Shown in pieces: positions 15,543-22,951 of a stretch of DNA of 64,000 nucleotides. The notes beneath the pieces were generated by a model, which saw nothing but the letters and a program-made list of their open reading frames with translations, searched no databases and was not told where the DNA came from. A program made the position numbers and the translations under genes. Numbering within the stretch: position 1 is the first letter of the stretch; each line of letters starts with the position of its first letter. Origin of the DNA: Streptomyces sp. NBC_00249 (GTDB taxonomy: Bacteria; Actinomycetota; Actinomycetes; Streptomycetales; Streptomycetaceae); assembly GCF_026342355.1 (NCBI RefSeq), contig NZ_JAPEMV010000006.1:248001-312000 (forward strand). The letters are read 5' to 3'.

Positions 15543-18074
15543 ATGGGGGGCGTGACCCTCATTGATCAGCTCCCGCCGAACGCCGACCCCGACGCCCTCT
15601 TCGAGGCTTTCTCCTCGTGGGCGGAGGACCAGGGCATCACCCTGTACCCGGCGCAGGAGGAGGCACTGATCGAGGTCGTCTCCGGGGCGAACGTGATCCT
15701 CTCGACCCCGACCGGCTCCGGCAAGAGCCTCGTCGCCGCCGGCGCGCACTTCACCGCGCTGGCCCAGGACAAGGTGACCTTCTACACCGCCCCGATCAAG
15801 GCGCTGGTGTCGGAGAAGTTCTTCGACCTGTGCAAGCTCTTCGGCACCGAGAACGTCGGCATGCTGACCGGCGACGCCTCCGTGAACGCCGACGCCCCCG
15901 TCATCTGCTGCACCGCCGAGGTACTGGCCTCCATCGCCCTGCGCGACGGGAAGTACGCCGACATCGGCCAGGTCGTGATGGACGAGTTCCACTTCTACGC
16001 GGAGCCGGACCGCGGCTGGGCCTGGCAGATCCCGCTGCTGGAGCTGCCGCAGGCACAGTTCGTCCTGATGTCGGCGACCCTCGGCGACATGAAGCGGTTC
16101 GAGGAGGACCTGACCCGGCGCACCGGCCGGCCCACCACCGTGGTCCGCTCCGCGACCCGGCCGGTCCCGCTGTCGTACGAGTACGTCACCACACCGATCA
16201 CCGACACGATCACCGAGCTGCTGGAGACCCGGCAGGCCCCGGTGTACATCGTGCACTTCACGCAGGCCCAGGCGGTCGAGCGGGCGCAGTCGCTGATGAG
16301 CATCAACATGTGCACCCGCGAGGAGAAGGACAGGATCGCCGAGCTGATCGGCAACTTCCGCTTCACCACGAAGTTCGGCCAGAACCTCTCCCGCTACGTC
16401 CGCCACGGCATCGGCGTGCACCACGCGGGCATGCTGCCCAAGTACCGCCGCCTGGTGGAGAAGCTGGCGCAGGCCGGTCTGCTGAAGGTCATCTGCGGTA
16501 CCGACACCCTCGGCGTGGGCGTCAACGTCCCCATCCGCACGGTGCTGTTCACCGCACTCACCAAGTACGACGGCACCCGGGTCCGCACGCTGCGCGCCCG
16601 CGAGTTCCACCAGATCGCCGGCCGCGCCGGCCGGGCCGGCTTCGACACGGCGGGCTACGTGGTCGCTCAGGCGCCCGAGCACGTCATCGAGAACGAGAAG
16701 GCCCTCGCGAAGGCGGGCGACGACCCGAAGAAGCGCCGCAAGGTGGTGCGCAAGAAGGCGCCCGAGGGTTTCGTGGCCTGGTCGGACACCACCTTCGAGA
16801 AGCTGATCGCGGCCGACCCGGAGGCGCTGACCTCGCGGTTCAAGGTCACCAACATCATGCTGCTGTCGGTCATCGCCCGGCCGGGCGACGCCTTCAAGGC
16901 GATGCGCCACCTCCTGGAGGACAACCACGAGCCGCGCAAGGCCCAGCTGCGGCACATCCGCCGGGCCATCGCGATCTACCGCTCCCTGCTGGACGGCGGC
17001 GTCGTGGAGAAGCTCGACACCCCGGACGCGGAGGGCCGCACGATCCGGCTCACCGTCGACCTCCAGCAGGACTTCGCACTGAACCAGCCGCTGTCGACCT
17101 TCGCCCTGGCCTCCTTCGACCTGCTGGACCCGGAGTCCCCCTCCTACGCGCTCGACATGGTCTCGGTCGTCGAATCCACCCTGGACGACCCGCGCCAGAT
17201 CCTGGCCGCCCAGCAGAACAAGGAGCGGGGGATCGCCGTCGGCGCGATGAAGGCCGACGGGATCGAGTACGAGGAGCGGATGGAGCGGCTCCAGGACGTC
17301 ACCTATCCCAAGCCGCTGGAGGAACTGCTGCTGCACGCCTACGACGTGTACAGCAAGAGCCACCCGTGGGTCCGTGACCACCCGGTCTCCCCCAAGTCGA
17401 TCATCCGCGACATGTACGAGCGCGCGATGACCTTCAGCGAGTTCACCTCCTTCTACGAGCTGGCCCGTACCGAGGGCATCGTGCTCCGCTACCTCGCGAG
17501 CGCCTTCAAGGCCCTGGACCACACCATCCCGGACGACCTGAAGTCCGAGGACCTCCAGGACCTCATCGCCTGGCTGGGCGAGCTGGTCCGCCAGGTCGAC
17601 TCCAGCCTCCTCGACGAGTGGGAGCAGCTGGCGAACCCGGAGGTGGAGACGGCTGAGCAGGCCCAGGAGAAGGCCGACCAGGTCAAGCCGGTCACGGCGA
17701 ACGCCCGCGCCTTCCGGGTGCTGGTCCGCAACTCCATGTTCCGCCGGGTGGAGCTGGCGGCCCTGGACCACGTCAACGTGCTGGGCGAGCTGGACTCCGG
17801 GTCCGGCTGGGACGCCGACGCCTGGGGCGAGGCCATGGACGGGTACTGGGACGAGTACGACGACCTCGGCACCGGCCCCGACGCGCGCGGCCCGAAGCTC
17901 CTCCAGATCGAGGAGGACCCGGCCCACGGCCTGTGGCGCGTCCGCCAGACCTTCGCCGACCCCAACGGGGACCATGGCTGGGGCATCAGCGCCGAGGTGG
18001 ACCTCGCGGCGTCCGACGAGGAGGGCCGGGCCGTCATCCGGGTCACCTCGGTGGGCGAACTCGGCTCGCTCTGA
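15543..18074 (+). CDS. DEAD/DEAH-box helicase with C-terminal DUF3516
   Basis: 843 residues from ATG 15543, behind GGGAGG at 15525-15530. A GTG three codons in is an alternative. Motif I STPTGSGKSL is near residue 58, motif II reads DEFH (VVMDEFHFY), motif III is LMSATLG, and motif VI is HQIAGRAGRAGF. The central part resembles Ski2/Mtr4-type RNA helicases. The C-terminal about 400 residues match the actinobacterial DUF3516 extension, ending in the beta-rich WRVRQTFADPNGDHGWG region. Probably an RNA helicase in RNA turnover or ribosome biology; the role is inferred from family. Confidence 0.88.
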   Translation: MGGVTLIDQLPPNADPDALFEAFSSWAEDQGITLYPAQEEALIEVVSGANVILSTPTGSGKSLVAAGAHFTALAQDKVTFYTAPIKALVSEKFFDLCKLFGTENVGMLTGDASVNADAPVICCTAEVLASIALRDGKYADIGQVVMDEFHFYAEPDRGWAWQIPLLELPQAQFVLMSATLGDMKRFEEDLTRRTGRPTTVVRSATRPVPLSYEYVTTPITDTITELLETRQAPVYIVHFTQAQAVERAQSLMSINMCTREEKDRIAELIGNFRFTTKFGQNLSRYVRHGIGVHHAGMLPKYRRLVEKLAQAGLLKVICGTDTLGVGVNVPIRTVLFTALTKYDGTRVRTLRAREFHQIAGRAGRAGFDTAGYVVAQAPEHVIENEKALAKAGDDPKKRRKVVRKKAPEGFVAWSDTTFEKLIAADPEALTSRFKVTNIMLLSVIARPGDAFKAMRHLLEDNHEPRKAQLRHIRRAIAIYRSLLDGGVVEKLDTPDAEGRTIRLTVDLQQDFALNQPLSTFALASFDLLDPESPSYALDMVSVVESTLDDPRQILAAQQNKERGIAVGAMKADGIEYEERMERLQDVTYPKPLEELLLHAYDVYSKSHPWVRDHPVSPKSIIRDMYERAMTFSEFTSFYELARTEGIVLRYLASAFKALDHTIPDDLKSEDLQDLIAWLGELVRQVDSSLLDEWEQLANPEVETAEQAQEKADQVKPVTANARAFRVLVRNSMFRRVELAALDHVNVLGELDSGSGWDADAWGEAMDGYWDEYDDLGTGPDARGPKLLQIEEDPAHGLWRVRQTFADPNGDHGWGISAEVDLAASDEEGRAVIRVTSVGELGSL

Positions 18075-18180
18075 CCGCACCGCTCCGGCCACCCGCACCA
18101 CCGGACACGCGCCACCCGCCCGCCCTTCCTGCCCCGCCGGACCCGCCGGACCCGACTGTGGAGAACGTGGAGAACCCCTG

Positions 18181-19083
18181 ATGACGAACCCCGCCGAGAG
18201 ACTGGTCGATCTGCTCGACCTGGAGCAGATCGAGGTCAACATCTTCCGGGGGGCCAGCCCCCAGGAGTCCCTCCAGCGCGTGTTCGGCGGGCAGGTCGCC
18301 GGCCAGGCGCTGGTGGCGGCAGGCCGCACCACCGAGAGCGACCGCCCGGTCCACTCGCTGCACGCGTACTTCCTGCGCCCGGGCATCCCCGGGGTCCCGA
18401 TCGTGTACCAGGTGGAGCGGGTCCGCGACGGGCGCTCCTTCACCACCCGCCGGGTCACCGCGGTCCAGCAGGGCAAGACCATCTTCAATCTGACCGCCTC
18501 CTTCCATCACCCGGAGGAGGGCAGCATCGAGCACCAGCTGCCTCCTCGCCTCGACTTCCCCCACCCGGACACGCTCCCGAAGGTCGCGGATGAGATCCGC
18601 GAGCACTTGGGGGCGCTGCCCGAGGCGCTGGAGCGGATGGCCCGCCGCCAGCCCTTCGACATCCGGTACGTGGACCGGCTCCGCTGGACCCCGCAGGAGC
18701 TCAAGGACGCCGATCCGCGCAGCGCGGTGTGGATGCGCGCGGTCGGCCCGCTGGGCGACGACCCGCTCGTGCACACCTGCGCCCTCACCTACGCCAGTGA
18801 CATGACCCTCCTCGACGCCGTGCGCATCCCCGTGGAACCGCTGTGGGGCATGCGCGGTTTCGACATGGCCTCGCTGGACCACGCCATGTGGTTCCACCGG
18901 CCCTTCCGCGCGGACGAGTGGTTCCTCTACGACCAGGAATCGCCCATCGCGCACGGCGGCCGGGGTCTCGCCCGGGGCCGGATCTACGACCTGGAGGGCA
19001 GGCTGCTGGTCTCCGTGGTCCAGGAAGGCCTCTTCCGCCCGTACGGAGCCAAGGCGTCCCAGCCGCCCGTCTCACCCCAGTAG
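18181..19083 (+). CDS. tesB: Acyl-CoA thioesterase II
   Basis: 300 residues: a double hot-dog fold that hydrolyses acyl-CoA to fatty acid and CoA. FGGQVAGQALVAAGRT near residue 37, HSLHAYFLRPG and the C-terminal SLDHAMWFHRPFRADEWFLYD are family signatures, and the length equals E. coli TesB. ATG 18181 is chosen because the frame upstream lies in the intergenic spacer and does not match the family. It follows the helicase by about 107 bases and may be cotranscribed. Confidence 0.9.
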   Translation: MTNPAERLVDLLDLEQIEVNIFRGASPQESLQRVFGGQVAGQALVAAGRTTESDRPVHSLHAYFLRPGIPGVPIVYQVERVRDGRSFTTRRVTAVQQGKTIFNLTASFHHPEEGSIEHQLPPRLDFPHPDTLPKVADEIREHLGALPEALERMARRQPFDIRYVDRLRWTPQELKDADPRSAVWMRAVGPLGDDPLVHTCALTYASDMTLLDAVRIPVEPLWGMRGFDMASLDHAMWFHRPFRADEWFLYDQESPIAHGGRGLARGRIYDLEGRLLVSVVQEGLFRPYGAKASQPPVSPQ

Positions 19084-19167
19084 GCCGGTCCGACCGGGCC
19101 GGCCCGAACGGCCCGGCCTTGCCCCGCCCGCCCCTGACCGTCCCGACCCCGAAGAGCTGAGCGCACC

Positions 19168-19569
19168 ATGCCCACCCCGGACCTCCCCTGCCCCTGCGGT
19201 CTGCCCGCCGCCTACGCGGCCTGCTGCGGCCGCTTCCACTCCGGCGCGCAGCAGGCGCCCACCGCCGAGCTGTTGATGCGCTCGCGCTTCACCGCCTTCG
19301 CGGTCGGCGACACCGCCTACCTGCTGCGGTCCTGGCACTCCTCGACCCGGCCGGGCCGGCTCGAGCTGGATCCCGGTCAGCGCTGGGAGCGGCTGGAGAT
19401 CCTCGCCGCGGAGCGCGGCGGGATGTTCGAGACGCAGGGATCGGTGGAGTTCCGGGCGCACTACCGCGAGGGCGGGCACGCGGGCTCGCTGCGAGAGCAC
19501 AGCTCCTTCTCCCGGGAGGGCGGGGCCTGGGTCTACGTCGGCCCCCTCTCCCCCGTCGAGTTCGACTGA
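19168..19569 (+). CDS. YchJ/UPF0225-family protein
   Basis: 133 residues. The N-terminus CPCGLPAAYAACCGRFH is a zinc-binding SEC-C-like motif, and AELLMRSRFTAFAVGD and FVEFRA-type segments follow the UPF0225 pattern. The rest is an NTF2-like fold. Function is unproven. Its 3' end overlaps the convergent gene by 37 bases. Confidence 0.82.
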   Translation: MPTPDLPCPCGLPAAYAACCGRFHSGAQQAPTAELLMRSRFTAFAVGDTAYLLRSWHSSTRPGRLELDPGQRWERLEILAAERGGMFETQGSVEFRAHYREGGHAGSLREHSSFSREGGAWVYVGPLSPVEFD

Positions 19570-20396
19570 GCCCGCGCCCCGGTCAGAGCGGAGTCGAGGC
19601 CGGCGCGGTACTCGCCGGCCTCCTCCGGCGGCTCCGCCCGCAGCAGGGGCCAGGCCACCGCCGCGGCCGCCGGGACCTGCGGGTGGCCGTACGGGGGCGG
19701 CGGTGCGAGCGCGGCGAGCACGATCCGCTCGGCCGGATCGGGCACGGCCGCGCGCAGTTCCTCCTCGGGCAGTACGGAGGCCAGGACGGCCGCCCGCTCC
19801 CAGGGGTCGGCGGTACGCCCCAGCAGCAGCCCCACGTGCCGCGCCCGCCAGCGGCGCGGGCGCAGGTCCGCCCGGGCCGCGACGAGCTCCCGGTCCTGCG
19901 GGGACGCGGCCCCGCTCAGCATCCCCGGTTCCCGGGCGGCGAACTCCCGCAGCTCCGCGGCCAGGTAGAGCCATACGACGGCCCGGTAGCGGTTGATCCG
20001 GTACCCGAACGGGGTCAGGTGCCCGCAGCGCGCGAGCCGGGTGAATCGGCTCGGCCCGATCCCCAGTACCTCCGCCCCCGCGTCGGCTCCGGCGACGGTC
20101 TCGACCCGCGCGCGCAGCGCCTGGGGAAACCCCCGCTCCGTCCTGACCCGGTCCAGCTCGGCCCGCGCGAAGCGGGCGGCGCCGCTCGGGGAACGGGGGC
20201 CCGCCCGGACCAGCCCCAGCTGTACGGCCCGGGCGAACTCGCCTCGCCCCAGGCACAGTTCCGTCGCCGCGCGGGCGCCGCCGAGCAGATCGGGCTCCGG
20301 GCGCGTGGCCGCTCGTAGAGCCTCGGTCACGTCCACCGCGTCCGCCGCGTCCATCGCGTCCACCGACGCACGCTCCAGCGTTTCCACCTTCATCAC
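19533..20396 (-). CDS. Conserved actinobacterial protein (DUF6397-like)
   Basis: 287 residues, starting at tandem ATG codons. The central part EVLGIGPSRFTRLARCGHLTPFG followed by INRYRAVVWLYL resembles a helix-turn-helix of the kind used to pick a cofactor or DNA. The first 40 residues have a short repetitive acidic/Ala run (DAMDAADAVD). No signal peptide or membrane segment. The DUF6397 assignment is from memory of streptomycete proteins. It overlaps the YchJ gene tail to tail, so each transcript is antisense to the other's end. Confidence 0.6.
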   Translation of the reverse strand: MMKVETLERASVDAMDAADAVDVTEALRAATRPEPDLLGGARAATELCLGRGEFARAVQLGLVRAGPRSPSGAARFARAELDRVRTERGFPQALRARVETVAGADAGAEVLGIGPSRFTRLARCGHLTPFGYRINRYRAVVWLYLAAELREFAAREPGMLSGAASPQDRELVAARADLRPRRWRARHVGLLLGRTADPWERAAVLASVLPEEELRAAVPDPAERIVLAALAPPPPYGHPQVPAAAAVAWPLLRAEPPEEAGEYRAGLDSALTGARAQSNSTGERGPT

Positions 20397-20484
20397 GATC
20401 CTCCCCCACGAGTGTCGATCACTCTGTGCAAAGACCGTAACTCAGCGCGACGACAGTGTGCTGGGCCTGTGGAAAACTCCCGGA

Positions 20485-20883
20485 TCAGCCGCCGGTGATA
20501 CGCCGTTCGGCGACGCCCAGGTGCTCTCCCACCCGGTTGACCAGCAGCGTCATCTCGTACGCCACCTGCACGATGTCCGCCTCGGCGGCGCTCAGCGCGC
20601 ACAGGCAACTGCCCGAGCCGGCGGCCACGACGAACAGGAACCCCTCGTCGTACTCGACCATCGTCTGGCGCACCTCACCCGCCCGGAAGTGCCGCCCCGA
20701 TCCCTTGGCCAGGCTCTGGAGCCCGGCCGCGACGGCCGCCAGGTGCTCCGCGTCCTCGCGCGCCAGGCCCGCGCTCGCCGCCGTCACCAGCCCGTCGTTC
20801 GACAGCACCACCGCGTGCCGGACCTGCTGGACCCTGCGCGTGAGATCGTCCAGCAACCAGTCGAGCTGCTTGTCCAGTGCCAT
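20485..20883 (-). CDS. Roadblock/LC7-domain protein (orphan CvnB-like)
   Basis: 132 residues from ATG 20883, with GGGGAGGGG just upstream. MALDKQLDWLLDDLTRRVQQVRHAVVLSNDGL is replaced here by its shorter landmarks: LDWLLDDL, HAVVLSNDGL, REDAEHLAAVAAGLQSLAKG and RQTMVEYDEGFLFVVAAG. These are shared almost word for word with the conservon roadblock gene at 22508-22951, so the two are paralogues. Such proteins bind the conservon GTPase. It lies outside the conservon beyond a PPOX gene, and may act with the same GTPase. Confidence 0.88.
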   Translation of the reverse strand: MALDKQLDWLLDDLTRRVQQVRHAVVLSNDGLVTAASAGLAREDAEHLAAVAAGLQSLAKGSGRHFRAGEVRQTMVEYDEGFLFVVAAGSGSCLCALSAAEADIVQVAYEMTLLVNRVGEHLGVAERRITGG

Positions 20884-20989
20884 TTCCAGCCCCTCCCCGT
20901 CGACGCGGCCGACATGGCCGCGCCCCACCCCGCGTAGTCGTGCCGCAAGCCTTCCCCACCAGCTGCTTTCCGGCAAGGAGGATGGACCC

Positions 20990-21427
20990 ATGGCACAGAA
21001 GATGACTCAAGAGGAATGGCGGGCGTTCGTCTCCCACTCCACCCGCACCGGAAAGCTGTCCACGGTCCGCGAGGACGGAAGCCCTCACATCGCTCCGATC
21101 TGGTTCGTACTCGACGGCGATTCCTTCGTGTTCAACACCGGGGAGAACACCGTCAAGGGGCGGAATCTGGCCCGTGACGGCCGGGTCGCCCTCTGCGTGG
21201 ACGACGACCGCCCACACTTCTCCTACGTGGTCCTCCAAGGGCGCGCGAAGATCAGCGAGTACGCCGACGACCCGCAGGAGATGCTCCGTTGGGCGACGCG
21301 GATCGGCGCCCGGTACATGGGCGAGGCCCGCGCCGAGGCCTTCGGCAGCCGCAACGCCGTCCCCGGCGAACTCCTCGTCCGGGTCCCCATCGACAAGGTC
21401 ATCGCCACGGCCGGCATCGCGGACTGA
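20990..21427 (+). CDS. PPOX-class flavin/F420-dependent oxidoreductase
   Basis: 145 residues from ATG 20990, behind AAGGAGG at 20975-20981. The split-barrel fold is shown by GKLSTVREDGSPHIAPIWFV, NTVKGRNLARDGRVALCVDD and FSYVVLQGRAKI. Actinobacterial members often use F420 or bind haem degradation products; the cofactor cannot be decided here. It is divergent from the orphan roadblock gene and convergent with the GTPase gene across a hairpin. Confidence 0.85.
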   Translation: MAQKMTQEEWRAFVSHSTRTGKLSTVREDGSPHIAPIWFVLDGDSFVFNTGENTVKGRNLARDGRVALCVDDDRPHFSYVVLQGRAKISEYADDPQEMLRWATRIGARYMGEARAEAFGSRNAVPGELLVRVPIDKVIATAGIAD

Positions 21428-21431
21428 CCGC

Positions 21432-21457
21432 AACCGCCCCGGCCCACCGGGGCGGTT
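21432..21457. terminator. Perfect hairpin between convergent genes
   Basis: AACCGCCCCGG at 21432-21442 and CCGGGGCGGTT at 21447-21457 match exactly around a 4-base loop. The arm reaches the stop codon of the GTPase gene, so one hairpin can end transcription from both sides. Confidence 0.8.
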
Positions 21458-22113
21458 CACACGGGACCGGTCTGAGGACCCACCGAGTCGAGCAGCCGGG
21501 CGGTGTGCACCCGCCCGGCGTACTCGACGAGCCTGATCAGCACTTCCTTCCCCGAGTCCTTGTCGCGGGCGTCGCACAGCACCACAGGCGTCCCCTGTTC
21601 CAGGTCCAGCGCCCGCGACACCTCGTTCGCCCCGTAACGCCGCGCGTCGGTGAAGCAGTTGACGGCCACCACGAACGGGATCCGCCGGTGCTCGAAGTAG
21701 TCCACGGCCGGGAAGCAGTCCTCCAGTCGGCGGGTGTCGGCGAGGACCACGGCCCCCAGCGCCCCCTGCGAGAGCTCGTCCCACAGGAACCAGAACCGGT
21801 CCTGGCCGGGCGTCCCGAACAGGTACAGCGACAGCCCGGACCGGATCGTGATCCGCCCGAAGTCCATGGCCACCGTCGTGGTGGTCTTCTGGTCCACCCC
21901 GCCCGTGTCGTCGACCAGTTCGCCCGCCTCGCTCAGCAGCTCCTCCGTCCGCAGCGGCCGGATCTCGCTGACGGCGCCGACGAGCGTGGTCTTGCCCACG
22001 CCGAAGCCCCCGGCGACGAGGATCTTCAGGGCGAGCGAGGCCAGTTCGTCGTCGGCGTCCGAGCCGGCCGCGCCGCCGTGTTCCCGCGGCCCGTTGTCGT
22101 GCAGTCCCATCAC
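21457..22113 (-). CDS. Conservon GTPase (CvnD family)
   Basis: 218 residues from GTG 22113; an ATG is the next codon. Both overlap the preceding stop (GTGATG). Walker A GGFGVGKTT is at 35-43, the switch II-like segment is TPGQDRFWF, and VVAVNCFTD carries the base-specificity region. This is the MglA-like small GTPase that ends Streptomyces conservons and acts as the switch downstream of the CvnA sensor, as the Cvn9 and Cvn1 systems do for development. Fourth gene of a four-gene overlapping operon. Confidence 0.92.
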   Translation of the reverse strand: MMGLHDNGPREHGGAAGSDADDELASLALKILVAGGFGVGKTTLVGAVSEIRPLRTEELLSEAGELVDDTGGVDQKTTTTVAMDFGRITIRSGLSLYLFGTPGQDRFWFLWDELSQGALGAVVLADTRRLEDCFPAVDYFEHRRIPFVVAVNCFTDARRYGANEVSRALDLEQGTPVVLCDARDKDSGKEVLIRLVEYAGRVHTARLLDSVGPQTGPV

Positions 22114-22511
22114 AGCGCTCGCAATCCTTCGATGACTTCCCGCAGAATCCGTTCGTCGGGCAGCTGGGCGGGCGGCACCGGGCGGCTGACCTTGACGTGT
22201 CCCGCCTCCAGCAGGTCACCCAGCAGCACCCGCACCACCCCCACCGGCAGGTCCGCGTCGGCGGCGAGCTCGGCCACCGACTGGGTCACGGCACGGCAGA
22301 GCCCGAGCAGCGCCCGGTGTTCGGGGCCCAGCAGCGACTCGTCCGCCTCCCCCGCGCCGCCCGGATCCACGGCGACCAGCGCGATCAGGTCGAAGCGGAC
22401 CCCGTGGGGTCCCGGCTTCGTGCGTCCGCCCGTCATGGCGTACGGGCGGACGAGCGGGCCCGCCTCGGCGTCGTACCAGTGGCCGTCCACGGGCCGGACC
22501 GCCGCCCTCAC
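22110..22511 (-). CDS. Conservon DUF742 protein (CvnC family)
   Basis: 133 residues from GTG 22511, overlapping the previous stop by four bases. VRPYAMTGGRTKP near residue 20 and the winged-helix region ALLGLCRAVTQSVAELAADADLPVGVVRVLLGDLLEAGHV, here cut to its landmarks CRAVTQSVAELAADA and LLGDLLEAGHV, mark DUF742. This is a putative DNA- or partner-binding component between the roadblock protein and the GTPase. Confidence 0.92.
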   Translation of the reverse strand: MRAAVRPVDGHWYDAEAGPLVRPYAMTGGRTKPGPHGVRFDLIALVAVDPGGAGEADESLLGPEHRALLGLCRAVTQSVAELAADADLPVGVVRVLLGDLLEAGHVKVSRPVPPAQLPDERILREVIEGLRAL

Positions 22512-22951
22512 CCGGCGGCCGGCGGGCGGACCGCGAACCGGGGCGGGGTGTACAGGTGCTCGCCGACCCGCTTGACCAGCCGGGCCATCTCGTAGGCGAT
22601 CAGACCGAGATCGGCGCCGGCGGAGCTGAGGACGGCCAGGCAGGAACCGTCCCCGGCGGCCGCGACGAAGAGGAACCCCTCGTCCATCTCCACCATCGTC
22701 TGACGCACGCCCCCGGCGTGGAAGTGGCGGCCCGCGCCCTTGGCGAGGCTGTGGAAGCCGGAGGCCACGGCCGCCAGGTGTTCGGCGTCCTCGCGGCTCA
22801 GGGCGCTGGAGGAGCCCACCGCCAGCCCGTCGTTGGACAGGACCACCGCGTGGCGGACCTCGCGGACCCGCATCACGAGGTCGTCCAGGAGCCAGTCCAG
22901 TTCGCCGGACCGGCGGACCCCGTCGAGGTCGATCCTCTGGTGCTCGATCAT
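22508..22951 (-). CDS. Conservon roadblock/LC7 protein (CvnB family)
   Basis: 147 residues from ATG 22951, which shares one base with the stop of the sensor gene. Landmarks LDWLLDDLVMRV, HAVVLSNDGLA, FLFVAAAGDGSCLAVL and AYEMARLVKRVGEHL. The fold is that of MglB-like activators of small GTPases. It is closely similar to the orphan copy at 20485-20883. Confidence 0.92.
   Translation of the reverse strand: MIEHQRIDLDGVRRSGELDWLLDDLVMRVREVRHAVVLSNDGLAVGSSSALSREDAEHLAAVASGFHSLAKGAGRHFHAGGVRQTMVEMDEGFLFVAAAGDGSCLAVLSSAGADLGLIAYEMARLVKRVGEHLYTPPRFAVRPPAAG

Noticed and set aside
13980..18488. Very long minus-strand open frame (over 1500 codons) opposite the ABC and helicase genes
   Set aside because: High-GC third positions keep opposite frames open. 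Its translation lacks family features, while the plus-strand genes have complete motifs.
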